64,000 bases of DNA, taken from NCBI GenBank assembly GCA_013339765.2, contig CM023454.1:149649309-149713308 (forward strand), given 5' to 3'. The notes beneath the pieces are model-generated. The model saw only the letters and a program-made list of their open reading frames with translations. It did not search any database and was not told the origin of the DNA. The stretch is from Haemaphysalis longicornis (lineage: Eukaryota; Arthropoda; Arachnida; Ixodida; Ixodidae). Positions 45,001 to 55,683 of this stretch are shown piece after piece (position 1 is the first letter of the stretch; the number at the start of each line of letters is the position of its first letter). Position numbers and translations under genes: made by a program.

Positions 45001-45043
45001 CTATGTATCGCAATAAAGTTTATTTCTCTCTCTCTTGCCTGAA

Positions 45044-45360
45044 TAAATCCCTCCCGGACGTGACGATGTGAACAAAGGAAGGCGACGAGACGCATACCCT
45101 ATGTGGCAAAAAAGTCTTTCAGAAGCACCTCCAGGGGGAGCCATAATTAATGCCTTAGGTTTAAGCACGAAAACAGATTTAGGTACCCCTACGAATTTTT
45201 TCCTCTCTGTACGCGCGTCGATCTGTCAGTGTCCAATTCTTAACACTTCGTGGTGAATGAACACGGGCCTTGCGCGAAAAAGAAACCACACACAGGACGG
45301 ACGGGACGATCGCAATGCTCTTCTTAACACTTCATTTAGAACGTGTTTAGACCCGTTTTA
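45044..45360. other. Spacer between two LINE copies
   Basis: No feature recognised. Confidence 0.4.
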
Positions 45361-46930
45361 TTTTTCGAGGAAACCCTTCAAGCTGGCCCTACAGCCGTCG
45401 TGCAAGGAGCCCTAGTAGCGGGCCTGCAATGCTCTCCGACGAAATCAGAGACGCTTGTCTTGCCGGCAAAAAGATCTAGACCTTCGCGAGAGGCTTCCAT
45501 CCATGTTTTAGTGGACGGGAAGCCTGTACCGCGGGTCACGAGCCTCAAAATTCTTGGACTTATGCTACAGAGGAATCGACGCATTACGGAGGTAATCAAA
45601 ACGTTCGCGGCGTATGTTACCCAAATAAGTGGCCTGCTCCGTAGGATAGTTGCCCGAGGGCACGGCCTGAAAGACCAAGACCGTTGGAGACTCGTACAAG
45701 CATTTGCCATCAGCCGACTAACGTATGCTCTTCCCTATCTTCCCCTCAACGACAGCGAATTGAGGAAAGTAGATGGTCTCATCCGCAAAGCATACCGAGC
45801 CGTCTTGCAGTTACTCCCCAATGCATCCACTGCCAGATTAGAGGCAACAGGGACATGCAATACGGCAGCAGAACTAATCGAAGGCCACCGCACTGGCCAA
45901 GTCAACCGCCTAGGGCGCTGCTCCACGGGCAGACTCCTCTTGCAGAGACTCGGGGTCGGCCCAGCTCAGATCCCTGAGTCTGTGTGTAGCATCAAATCAT
46001 CAATCAGAAATAATGTCATCATTCGACCGATTCCCAAAAACACGCACCCAAAAGTTCATATTGAAAGGCGCATTCATCGAGCCACGACACTAGATAAAAA
46101 AATTTCCACCTTTCCTACTGACCTTCTATGTCGATGCCGCAGAATATCGGCATAAAATGCATTCGCCATTGCGTAGTTCACTCCACGTCATCTCCGCCTC
46201 ATGCAACCCTCACCATTCACACCCGTCAAGCGCATGTCACGGAAGAGGCGGCAATCGCACTGGCATTAACCCAAAGGCCCACCCCTGAAATTGTACTTTC
46301 GGATTCGAAAACGGCTGTTCAAAATTTTGCCAAAGGGCTCATTTCCGCCCCGGTGCAGAAAATTCCCTGTCTAAATTAGCCATCCGAGTCGAAATCCAAT
46401 TGTTCCCGGCTCACACGGGCATTGGAGGGATAGAGACGGCCCACACGGCAGCCCGAACACTTGTCACCCGGGCATAGGATGTGGACTTTTCCCTCCATGG
46501 AGCCAGATCGACCAGGGACAGTCTCCTGACATTCAGAGAGGTCACACAGCATTACCGCCTCTCCCGCCGCAAGCTTCCCCCCGCTCACTTATCGCTCACT
46601 CTGGAGGAGGAACGCCTCTTGCGTCAACTCCAAACAGAATCTCTACCCTGCAGAGCCCTCCTTCATCATGTCCACCCCTACCTCTACCCATCCTCACTCT
46701 GCCCCCGCTGCGGCCAAAAGCCACGGTGCAGCACTAAATGTGGGCTTGTGCAGAGGACCCATTCCCTCCAATCAATTCTCCTGACCAGTGGATGGAGCCG
46801 TTGGGCCGCTCGGACCCCCAGCTCCAGAAGGAGCTTGTGGCTCGAGCGGCTGAAGTCGTCGCGACCCTCCGGGTCGTGCCCACCGCGCCCTCCCTTTTAT
46901 GTAAATAAAAGTTATTTCTTCTCTCTCGCG
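45361..46930 (+). mobile_element. 5'-truncated I-type LINE, second copy
   Basis: Begins in the reverse transcriptase thumb (ETLQAGPTAVVQGAL) and continues open to about 46155 (LVQAFAISRLTYALPYLPL, GTCNTAAELIEGHRTGQ). It switches frame through RNase H remnants (TEEAAIALALTQRPTPEIVL, SDSKTAVQNF; then FPAHTGIGG) and has a stop near 46476. It ends with the LLRQLQTESLPCRALLHHVH block and AAATAAAAGTTATTTCTTC followed by CTCT. It is related to but clearly diverged from the full-length copy 300 bases upstream, so it is a separate, older insertion in the receptor intron. Confidence 0.85.
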
Positions 46931-46971
46931 AATTCTTGTTGTGGAGCCTTTCGGAGATACTGAAAACGTAC

Positions 46972-47077
46972 CTCGCCACAGTAGCCGAGGACGACCATGG
47001 CGTGCCACAGGAAAGTCAAGGGCGAAAAGATGTCATCCATGTCTTGCACAATGAGGCAGAGGTCAGCGTGCTGGATT
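46972..47077 (-). CDS. Penultimate exon of the gustatory-receptor-like gene
   Basis: On the - strand an acceptor TTACATTTCAG precedes 106 bases ending in GGCGAG before the donor GTACGT. After one base completing a split codon the frame reads IQHADLCLIVQDMDDIFSPL and TFLWHAMVVLGYCGE, with a hydrophobic span likely to be TM5. It ends in phase 0, matching the phase 0 start of the exon at 31147-31533. DxIFSPLxxLW is common in this receptor family just before the final two membrane spans. The exon is too short for most gene finders. The upstream exon, which must end in phase 2, was not found. Confidence 0.6.
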
Positions 47078-49683
47078 CTGAAATGTAATAAAATCGATTA
47101 CAAAGTTAAACTAGGTACCCGCAATTCACTTTTATCATCCGCTCATGATTTTATAGACCCCTCATGACGACCGATGTTGGCATTTAGTATTCACGAAGGG
47201 TTCATCAAAATGCTTTGTGCGTAATCTTTTCAGTGCCGTGCATGGATGCAGTGACGAGCCGTTAAAAAGGAGAAGAAAACGTAGCAAGAACCTTCATGGG
47301 GCTCCCAATGCATTATTTTGTTTGTACAGCAGGGCACATAAGATCGACATGCGTGCGTTATACGTATAGCCAAGGCGGATTTATTCGCGATATTCTTCAT
47401 AACGGGCGTGTGCGCCTGCCCGGGGTCTCTGTGCTTCCAGTGGCTGCTGCTGATGACCCGACGGAACATTTTTCCCGCAGTGCTCCCGCTACGCACTGCC
47501 ACGCTTGTGTCTTCTGCAATGATCCCGGGATCAAGAGGCCGTCCGGGGCACCGGTCTACCGTCATACGACCCGTGCCGTGTTAGCCGTTGTGAACGACAG
47601 CCGCCTTCGGGCACGGTGCCTGACGGGAGCGCCGGCTGTGAACGCGCAGATACTTCGGAAAGGACAAACTAGCCCAGAAGCAAGCTCTGATTGATTAACC
47701 CTGGCGCCGGTCTCCAGGCTTCCGCCAGGCCTCCAACGTCGTGAGCAGCGAAGAAACCGCGGTGTTTTTTGAAGCACTGCTTCAGGTTAAGCTTCTTGCC
47801 AGTAGCTGCAAACCCGAACTGCTTCACGTTTCATGCCATCAGATGAGTCTACTCCAACGCCGCCCGCCGGGCTCATACCTCCCTAATTCTCAGAAATTTC
47901 TGTATATGAGGAATCATGGCTGGCTATTTTTTTCCTGCCGTGCGAAAATAGACATTCTATGTAACCCGAATGTCCGTGATCATCAGACAGTCGCTTGCTG
48001 TTCGCTAATCTGCAAAGAATACTGTGGCAGGCTCTCGCGCGTTTCTGTTACGCTTTCAATACATTAAGAATCAGTACCGGCGGACTAATGTTACAAGCCA
48101 CGCTTACAGATGGCCAAATGGCACCACATCCGTCTGCATGCTGCGCATGCATGGGCGTACGAAGCCAAATAAAGCTGTCTTTTGTAAAACTAAATCTGTT
48201 CGTATACAGGAAGCCCAAGTTTCGAGTACCTTAGTTTCGAGTACAAACGAAGCCGCAATTGATACAATTGGGCGCGTATCTGCTCGCTCCTCTGCAAGTG
48301 TCGTCCAACGAAGATAGCCTCCTGCCACGTGAGTGCCTGCCTTATCAACCCGTCCGCCTCTCAGGCTGCCCACCTCCTCCCGTGCTGGAGGCAATGGAGG
48401 TTCCAATTCGACCTTGCCCCGTTCGCACTGTCGGCGCGCCATCCGTCGGGGTGTTTTGTTACTCTTTTGCTTGAGGTTCCAGCCATGAGCTCCAGGCGTG
48501 GACGCAAGCCCTTTTTGTATTGTGGGGTTGAAATATTATTCTCTAACCCCTCTTCTGTCTTTTCTATCGCAAAACTATACCCAGGTTTATCGTGTTTATT
48601 GTAATTAAAATGACACTGCTAGTCACAGTTATGTGTGTATGTCTTGCTCCAAGTGTGCCCAATGATTTTTAGATTTCTCTTTCCAGAACAGTGTTGGCGG
48701 TAATGAACTATGTTGCTAGATTTCGTAGTCTGGAAATATTTTGATAGCATAAAAGCCGGTCTCGGTTACGAAGTCCTTTCAAAATCTGGCCTGGCACTTG
48801 AGTCCAGGAGCAGACACGACACCCAGACATACCGAAATTTCCGCGTTTTATGAGCCAAACAAATATTTTCGTCTTCAATAAGGAACGTTTTGTCTACCGC
48901 TCAGCTTCCTTTCTCTCTCAGTCGGCACAGGAAGATAGCCAATTCTTTCGCCCGCACCAATGAAGCTGCAGCCCGCGCGCCAGAGATCGGCCCCCGCTGC
49001 AGCCTTTAGCTTTGAGTTTTTATAGCGAGGTTGTGTTGCACTACGTACTGATAGAATTACGCTGCGTGTGTCCATCGGGGTCGCATCGACCAAGAATCGC
49101 CTGCGCTAGCTCCCGAGCTCTCTAGCTTTCAGACTCATCCCATTATATTCGAAAAAAAAAACCTTACACTGAATCTCACCGCTCTACCACTACGCCAAGT
49201 TTCATTTACTTCTCATTGTTGATTAGCTCGAAGTAAAGCTGTCGATGCTGCATGATTCCAGTCTGCTGTAAATACATGGCCGTTTACGGGAGGACTGTGG
49301 AGACTATGGACTTGTCTTAATCCTGTCTTAATCAACTACGACTCGAAAATTACCTGAAGATTAATTGTACGAGGATTAATGAGGGGCCAAGGGCTAGTCA
49401 AGCTGTCTGGTACAGATTTTTTCCTTGGCCCCACCAATTTATACGCAAATATCTGTCTATATAGATGTATACAAGCGGAAATAAAGAATTCATTCATTCA
49501 TTTAAAAGCAATTCAGAGTCTGTATTGCGCCACCGCACATAACTCACCGCAGTTATCCACTAATCCAGCTTTGCTGGTCTTTCGTATTCGCAGTACAGAT
49601 AGCGGTAGGGCTGTTCATTTTATGAATGCCCCTGTCACCTGATTGCGGTAGCGTGCAATTTGTGGAGCCTGCATGTACGAAAG
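47078..49683. other. Region upstream of the receptor exon, no gene recognised
   Basis: No further receptor exon was identified on the - strand. A retroelement-like 3' tail GGAAATAAAGAATTCATTC (about 49478-49505) with CATT units is present. A partial tRNA-like box A (TGGCGTAGTGG on the - strand, about 49190) has no box B partner. Confidence 0.35.
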
Positions 49684-50340
49684 ATGAGCTGGGTTGAACA
49701 CCAAGACTACGGGATGGAGATCGCTCCATTCGTTCGTAAATTCGCCGACTTTAAAAATGAAGAGACTGCTCTACCGCAGGTAGCGCGCATCGATTTACCT
49801 CAGCAGGCGGAGTTCATCGGCGCGGAGCCGCCTGGAAGACGAAAGCCCACTTCGGTTCAGCTTGTCGTCAAAGGATCGAAATTTGAAGGCCACCACCCAA
49901 GCAAGCTCGTTGAACAAGTCGATGAGGAAGGTCGATATGCCAGAGATCATGATCCTAAAGGAGACATAACGGAGAGCCAAACGCATTATTGCGGAACGCG
50001 CACGCGCGATCCTAAAGGCAAAAAAAAAACAAAAAAAAAGCAGAAAGCACACCAGCACGGAGCGTTTTATTCACCGCTCTCTTTGTGGCATGCTTCGGCA
50101 GCGAGGCTGTCTGAGCTGGTCGTTCGGCCAGCGAACGTGCGCAACAAAGCCTCGCCGAGCGACGAGGCCACCGCGCGGCCGGCGCCACCCGTTCCGCGAT
50201 TCTCCCTCGTTTCGCCCGCCTCCTCGCACCGCGCGAGCGTGACTGCCTTTCTTCTCGGTGATCTTCGCAAGAACATTCGGTTGCGGGCGTCGTCTTCAAC
50301 TGCGATAATCTGGGCATCGTCCCACTACGGCGGACAGTAG
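49684..50340 (+). CDS. Unassigned 218-residue open frame
   Basis: Opens at ATG 49684 (MSWVEHQDYGMEIAP). The first ~100 residues are charged and non-repetitive (FVRKFADFKNEETALPQ, LVEQVDEEGRYARDHD). A lysine-rich stretch follows that is encoded by A-runs near 50020, then Ala/Ser/Arg-rich sequence that looks like translated GC-rich repeat. No signal peptide, membrane span or known motif. The opposite strand is also open over much of it. It may be a retroelement fragment or chance. Confidence 0.2.
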   Translation: MSWVEHQDYGMEIAPFVRKFADFKNEETALPQVARIDLPQQAEFIGAEPPGRRKPTSVQLVVKGSKFEGHHPSKLVEQVDEEGRYARDHDPKGDITESQTHYCGTRTRDPKGKKKTKKKQKAHQHGAFYSPLSLWHASAARLSELVVRPANVRNKASPSDEATARPAPPVPRFSLVSPASSHRASVTAFLLGDLRKNIRLRASSSTAIIWASSHYGGQ

Positions 50341-50882
50341 CATCACGGCTAAGAGTGCATTACGGCGGAGAGTCTCACTACGGCTAAAATGCGTTACGGC
50401 TGAACGTCGCTACACGGTGGAAGGGGGACCCTTTCAGCCGATCAGCCGTTCAAATGATCTGCAGCTAGTTTCGTTCAGCATTGTCACAGCTGGGCGTTAC
50501 GTGCAAGAGCCTGCATACATATGTTGACGTGTCTTTCCCGCATTTTCATTGTTTTCTGGGACTTGTTTTATTTTTCTTTGTTAATTGATAGCTCTCCAGC
50601 GTATATCTTCCACGTTTTTGCATTAAAACAGTAGCCGTGCACTATGCCATCAACCCTAATCCCGCGCGCAATATTCCTTAGTTGTGTTCTTCAGTGTAGT
50701 TAGATTCCTATTGTAAAATATACACCCTGTGGCAGAAGCTGCCAACTCCAGAAGCCGCCAACGCAAAAGAGAGCAGTCGTTGCAGAGGACAGAATCGTGC
50801 GTATTTTCCTGAATCGCCGACAAATGCCGGTCAAAGGTTTCCTAAGAGCGATAAGATTGCCTGTAAGATTGTCTGTTCGAAA

Positions 50883-50888
<6 letters not shown>
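50341..50888. other. Unassigned sequence
   Basis: Short CACTACGGC/TTACGGC phrases recur at 50325-50415. Nothing else was recognised. Confidence 0.4.
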
Positions 50889-50941
<53 letters not shown>

Positions 50942-51165
50942 GGTTTTACGCGCCGACGCAACGCAGGCGATGATGCGCGCCGTAGTGGAGGGCTATCGAT
51001 TAATTTTGACCACCTGGGGATCTTTAACGTGCGCCGAAATATCAACGCACGGGTGTTTGTGCTTTTCGCCTCCGTCACAAAAGCGGCCGCCGCGGCCGGG
51101 AATCGAACCCACGACCACGTGCTCAGTAGCGCAACGCCTTAGCTACTGAGCCACCGCGGCGGGTT
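50889..51165 (-). mobile_element. tRNA-derived SINE, copy 2, with (GATT)n tail
   Basis: On the - strand the head reads ACCCGCCGCGGTGGCTCAG, then box A and an intact box B GGGTTCGATTCCC. The acceptor-like arms GCCGCGG and CCGCGGC pair. A body follows (GTTAAAGATCCCCAGGTGG, AAAATTAATCG) and then a tail of about 14 AATC units (complement GATT, 50884-50941). Flanking GTTCGAAAGATTGA (50875-50888) and GTTTGAAAGATTGA (51166-51179) form a 14-bp target duplication with one mismatch. Confidence 0.8.
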
Positions 51166-51322
51166 GTTTGAAAGATTGACTGAAAGATTGAATGCTTGCG
51201 TGTTTTCTCTGTTCACTTTTCGCCCATCCCTGCGCCATTTGTTAACCACTCATTTTGTTTTATGAAACCAAGTTTATCTCATGCTTCAGTGCCATCTTCG
51301 TTTCTTTGCTGTGCGAATCCCG

Positions 51323-51411
<89 letters not shown>

Positions 51412-51425
51412 GATTGATTGATTGT
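51323..51425. repeat. (GATT)n microsatellite, probably a truncated SINE tail
   Basis: About 25 GATT units, one interrupted, followed by TATGGTTCAAACGCGCCGATG. This matches the body sequence adjoining the tail in the SINE copies (GGTTTTACGCGCCGACG), so it is most likely a nearly completely 5'-truncated SINE in the same orientation. Confidence 0.75.
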
Positions 51426-51429
51426 ATGG

Positions 51430-51940
51430 TTCAAACGCGCCGATGCAAAATTTTATGAGTTTATTTACAAGAAGTTTTTGGTGCACAAACATCGAGCACA
51501 AACCTAATCACCCGCGCATTTCGGTACAGAGATTCACGTCTACCGGTGATAGGCTAAAAAATACAACATTGGAGTAGTTGAAAATCAATCCCAAATTTTT
51601 TCATGTTTCCTAATATTTTCTTTGTCACGCATTATCATAGGTCCGCTCAATATCTTTGAAACGATTTCTCCCCCATTGCGTATTAAAGATGGTTCCCTGA
51701 TCCCGTGTATCAATTAATTTTAAATCAGGATCGCCGTGATCTAATTTTCAAAGACGGCATATGTGCTTATACTGTGAATATTTAACACATACTTTTAAAT
51801 CCACATTTATTGTTTGAACCATTTCTCCTGTAACTATATATTGAAGATTGTTCCTCGATCCTCCTTAAATAATTGCCTTTGTCATAAATATTCTTTGAAT
51901 TGGTCATTAATTTAATTAAATAAATTCTTTTAAATATTTT
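51430..51940. other. AT-rich unassigned sequence
   Basis: Contains the only strongly AT-rich block of this part of the window; no domain recognised. Confidence 0.4.
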
Positions 51941-51944
51941 ATTG

Positions 51945-52480
51945 AGAAGTGAAGTCATTTCCACAAAATCACAGAATGTAAGTTTTAGAGATACCAGTGA
52001 GCGTCGATGGCAACGTCGCTCATATCCTGAGACACTGCTTTTTATTGCGTTACGACATCGACTTGTGCTTCGTTCCAGGGAAGGCAGCTGGTGCTCGCCG
52101 ACGTGTTATCACGGGCTTCAATCAAAGGCGACGGGGATGACATCACGAGTGACGACGCAGACGTGCACGCTGTAAGTTTAATGTCGTCAGTTGTCAGTGA
52201 CGACAGGTGGAACACGCTTGTATCGGAAACCAGCAAAGACCAGTATCTAAGCTCTGTTCGTAACAGCATTGTTGCGGGCCTGCCTATCGAAGGACAGCTC
52301 AAGTCATTTGCTGGCGAGCTATCTGAAGTCAAAGGCGTCCTTCTTAAAGGCTGCAGGATTATAATACCAGCAAACATGCGGAAGGAAATCTTGGAAAAGA
52401 TCCACCAAGGACACGTTGGCTTGAACCGATACGGTGCTTGAACCGATACGGGTGCTTGAAGCAGCCATGTTTCGTTCACA
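51945..52480 (+). pseudogene. Gypsy pol fragment: end of RNase H and start of integrase
   Basis: RRWQRRSYPETLLFIALR, then YDIDLCFVPGK and, after a one-base shift, QLVLADVLSRA mark the end of RNase H. The frame 52091-52441 continues to the integrase zinc region (EILEKIHQGHVGLNRYG), which gives the His pair of the HHCC finger. The segment GGTGCTTGAACCGATACG is partly duplicated at 52434-52460. The protein resumes at about 55707, after the inserted LINE. Confidence 0.75.
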
Positions 52481-52599
52481 CAAAAACGATGTTCCCGAAG
52501 TGACTGCCGCCCCTTCGGACCAAATTGCTGTATCACCAAGATAACAGCAAGCGAGGGGTAGTGGTACTGGTACTCATTCACCGCACGCTTCTATTTTGT

Positions 52600-55500
52600 T
52601 CACAAATATCAGAAGCGTAATCAGCAAGCGCACAGAAGTGTCAGCAGCTATTATTTCTTCATCTGCAGATATATAGTTTTAACTGAAACATGGCTCCATA
52701 GGAATATACGGGACTGTGAAAATCTTGGATTCTTCTAACCAGTTCCATTTTACCGCCGTGATAGGGAGGCAAGGCAGGGAGGTGGGTGTCCCTCGGGCGT
52801 GTGAAAAACAACTCGAATCGTTTGCGCTTAACATACCGTCTGGCTTAGAAATCGTGTGGATATCTGCAAAGCTGTCGCATCGTAGGATAGTTTTGGGTGC
52901 TTGCTATCGTCCACCAAATTCGTCGGCTACCTTCGTTGCTGACCTTCACGACACGATGAACGCAGTTGTATCCCGATACCCGACATGTCCTATTTTCTTA
53001 TTGGGCGATTTCAATTACCCAGACATTGACTGGTCCGCCACGGTACCTTTTTCAAGACCGTTTCATCTAGTACCCCAACCATTTATAGACTTTTGCTTAG
53101 CCTTTAACCTCACACAAGTAGTATCAGAACCTACCAGAGTTACGCAAAACTACCGCAAATATATTAGATTTAGCTCTTACAAACTGCCCTGATCTATGTT
53201 CGGAAATAACATATATGCCCAAACTAAGTGATCATGTCCTTTTGAATTTTTCTGTAACAATACCAGTGCAAAAATGTTCTAAAAAACGAAAAACCATTCG
53301 AAATTATCACAAAGCCAACTTCTCAGAAATTAATTCTGAGCTGCATTTATTTTTAATTGATTACTTAGACGGATTCGATGAGCGATCGCTGGAATACAAC
53401 TGGGCATTATTTAAGAACAAGATCATGGATTTGACCGAACGCTTCATACCTACTCGGGAAATATCGCGTAATCCGAAGGCCCCTGGAATAACTCCAATCT
53501 AAAGCGTCTATCAAACCGAAAAAAACGTCTGTACCGCAGCGCCAAAACATCTCGCAGTAGTTATAGATGGTCTTTGTACCGCTCAGCAGTCAATGAATAT
53601 GTTACTGCTGTCAAAACTGCAAAACAAGACTTTCCTTACCAATACGATGCCTAGTTTTTTGCAAAATATCCTAGGAAATTTTGGCGCGCGTCGTTAACCC
53701 AGCTGACAGCTCTCGCATTACTCTAACTGGCACAAACGGTGAACCTATACCTCATGACGAATGTGCTAGTGTGCTAAACAACAAGTGTTTTCTGATGCAT
53801 TCTGTAACAATCCCACTTCTTGTCTACCCAGTTTTAAAAGCCACGACTACATACCGATGTACCCTCTGCAGATTGACCCTAATGGAATAATTAAAATTAT
53901 TGACTCCCTTTAAAATTTCTTCTAGTTCAGGTGTAGATGGTATTAATTCCAAATTCCTTAAAAGTACTAAACATAACTGCTCTATTATCCTAGCAAAGCT
54001 TTTGAGCATCCTTAGAACAAAGTAAAATCCCCGCTGATTGGGAAATAGGAAAAGTGGGTACCAGTCTTTAAATCTGGTGACAGACAGTCCCCCTTCAATT
54101 ACAGGCCAATATCTATCACTAGCTTACCATGTAAATTTTGGAACACATCATTTACTCTCATGTTGCCAGCTTTCTTGAATCCAATTCATTTTTTGACCCT
54201 GCACAGCATGGGTTCCGGAAGTCTTTCTCGTGCGAAACCCAGTTAATTTTGTTTACTCACAAACTTCACTCTATTCTTGACAACCGTTCATTTGCTGATT
54301 GCATTTATTTCGATTTTGCTAAAGCATTCGACAAAGTTCCGCACGCATTACTCCTACTCAAGCTAAGAAATATTGGTCTCGATACTAGCATATTAAATTG
54401 GATTGAGTGTTTCCTAGTGCATCGCCAGCAATTTGTCACAGCTAATGACACCAATTCATCTCTAACCCCAGTTATCTCAGGTGGACCCCAGGGCACCGTC
54501 CTTGGGCCGCTACTTTTTCTTATCTATATCAATGATCTGCCCAAATGTATCTCATCGTCAGTACATTTATTCGCTGACGATTGTGTCATTTTTCGGGGAA
54601 ATAAATAACGATACTGACTTACACGCCCTCCAATCTGACATTAATGCCATATCCCATTGGTGCAATACATGGCAGATGGTTCTAAACACTACAAAATGCA
54701 AATCAATGCGAGTTTCCCGCATCACTACTAACGCGCACTCATATTTCCTTGATGGTAACATTCTTGAAGCGGGTTACTTCTTATAAATACTTGGGCATTC
54801 ATATCACCACTGACCTATCTTGGAATCTTCACATTGAAAGCATCACCAACAAAACCAACCGTATGCTTGGCTACATAAGACTAAAATTTTCATTCCGCTC
54901 CTTCTTCGATAAAACTGCTCCTTTTCAAAAACACTTGTACGTTCACAACTTGACTATGCATCACCGATATGGGATCCATGTACTGAAATTCTTAGTCATA
55001 CACTCGAAATGATTCAAAACAACGCCGCACGTTTCATTTTTTCTAACTATCAGCGAGCAGCCAGCGTATCCGGAATGAAAGTAACTTGGGTCTAACATCT
55101 CTGACGTCACGTCGCAAAGTTGCACGATTGTGCCCATTCCATAAAGTATTCTCACACAACATGCTTCGGCATGCTTTACTTACTGCACCGTCATACATAT
55201 CTTCGCGTTTAGATCATGTTCATAAAGTTGGCGTTCCTTCTTGCAACACTAAGGCCTTTTTTCATTCCTTCATCCCACGTACCTCTAGCGACTGGAACCA
55301 CCTTCCTTCTAATATTGCTACAATTAGCAACCCGGATTTGTTTCGTACCGCTGTGTCTAATATTATATTTTAGGTCATTTGATTCTGTATAACGTTGCAT
55401 TGATTTCTGCGAATTCCACTTGTCCAATGTATGTATTTTTTTTCATATTTGCAATGAATGCCAAAAATTGTCACCCATGCAAACCTCAGCCGCACTTCTC

Positions 55501-55680
55501 TTGTCGCAGCAGGAAGATTGCGACCTTATTGACCCGTATAACTGTGTTTGTAGAGGTTATAGTTACTTCTGTTCTGCTGTTTGTACTGCAGTTTCCTGAT
55601 TTGTTGTAATGTATACCCACTCCCCTCTTGAATGCAATTGCCTTGAGGGTATTCAAAAAAAAAAATAAAAATAAAAAAGA
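52600..55680 (+). mobile_element. CR1-type LINE inserted in Gypsy pol (nearly full ORF2, decayed)
   Basis: Endonuclease motifs appear as IVLTETWLHRN (about 52674), GACYRPPNSS, FLLGDFNYPDIDW and LSDHVLLNF. Reverse transcriptase runs from SGVDGINSKFLKS (about 53930) through FKSGDRQSPFNYRPISITSL, AQHGFRKSFSCETQL, YFDFAKAFDKVPH, GGPQGTVLGPLLFLIYINDL and LFADDCVIF (about 54570-54595). After shifts come VTSYKYLGIHITTDLSWN and the FIPRTSSDWNHLPSNI end. Several frameshifts and stops inactivate it. It ends with CCTTGAGGGTATTC and an A-rich tail with AAATA units. The 5' boundary is uncertain (52500-52660). No RNase H domain, as usual for the CR1 group. Confidence 0.85.
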
Positions 55681-55683
55681 GCA

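Larger units (their letters stand above)
39568..45034 (+). mobile_element. Full-length I-type LINE with target-site duplication
   Basis: The element has a 308-base 5' UTR, ORF1 (39876-41486), ORF2 (41470-45000, frameshifted) and a 3' end AATAAAGTTTATTTCTCTC at about 45012-45034. TTGCCTGAA flanks it at 39559-39567 and 45035-45043; the match extends to CTCTTGCCTGAA if the CT tail is included. That gives a 9-12 bp target duplication and fixes both ends. Domain order (gag-like ORF1; endonuclease, reverse transcriptase, RNase H, zinc knuckle in ORF2) fits the I clade. It lies antisense in the receptor intron. Few disabling changes suggest a fairly recent insertion. Confidence 0.85.

Noticed and set aside
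47296..47694. 132-residue + strand frame starting with ATG
   Set aside because: No recognisable motif and open frames on the opposite strand; length is unremarkable for GC-rich sequence.
50884..51501. Frames encoding SINQSINQSINQ repeats
   Set aside because: Translation of the (GATT)n microsatellites of SINE tails.
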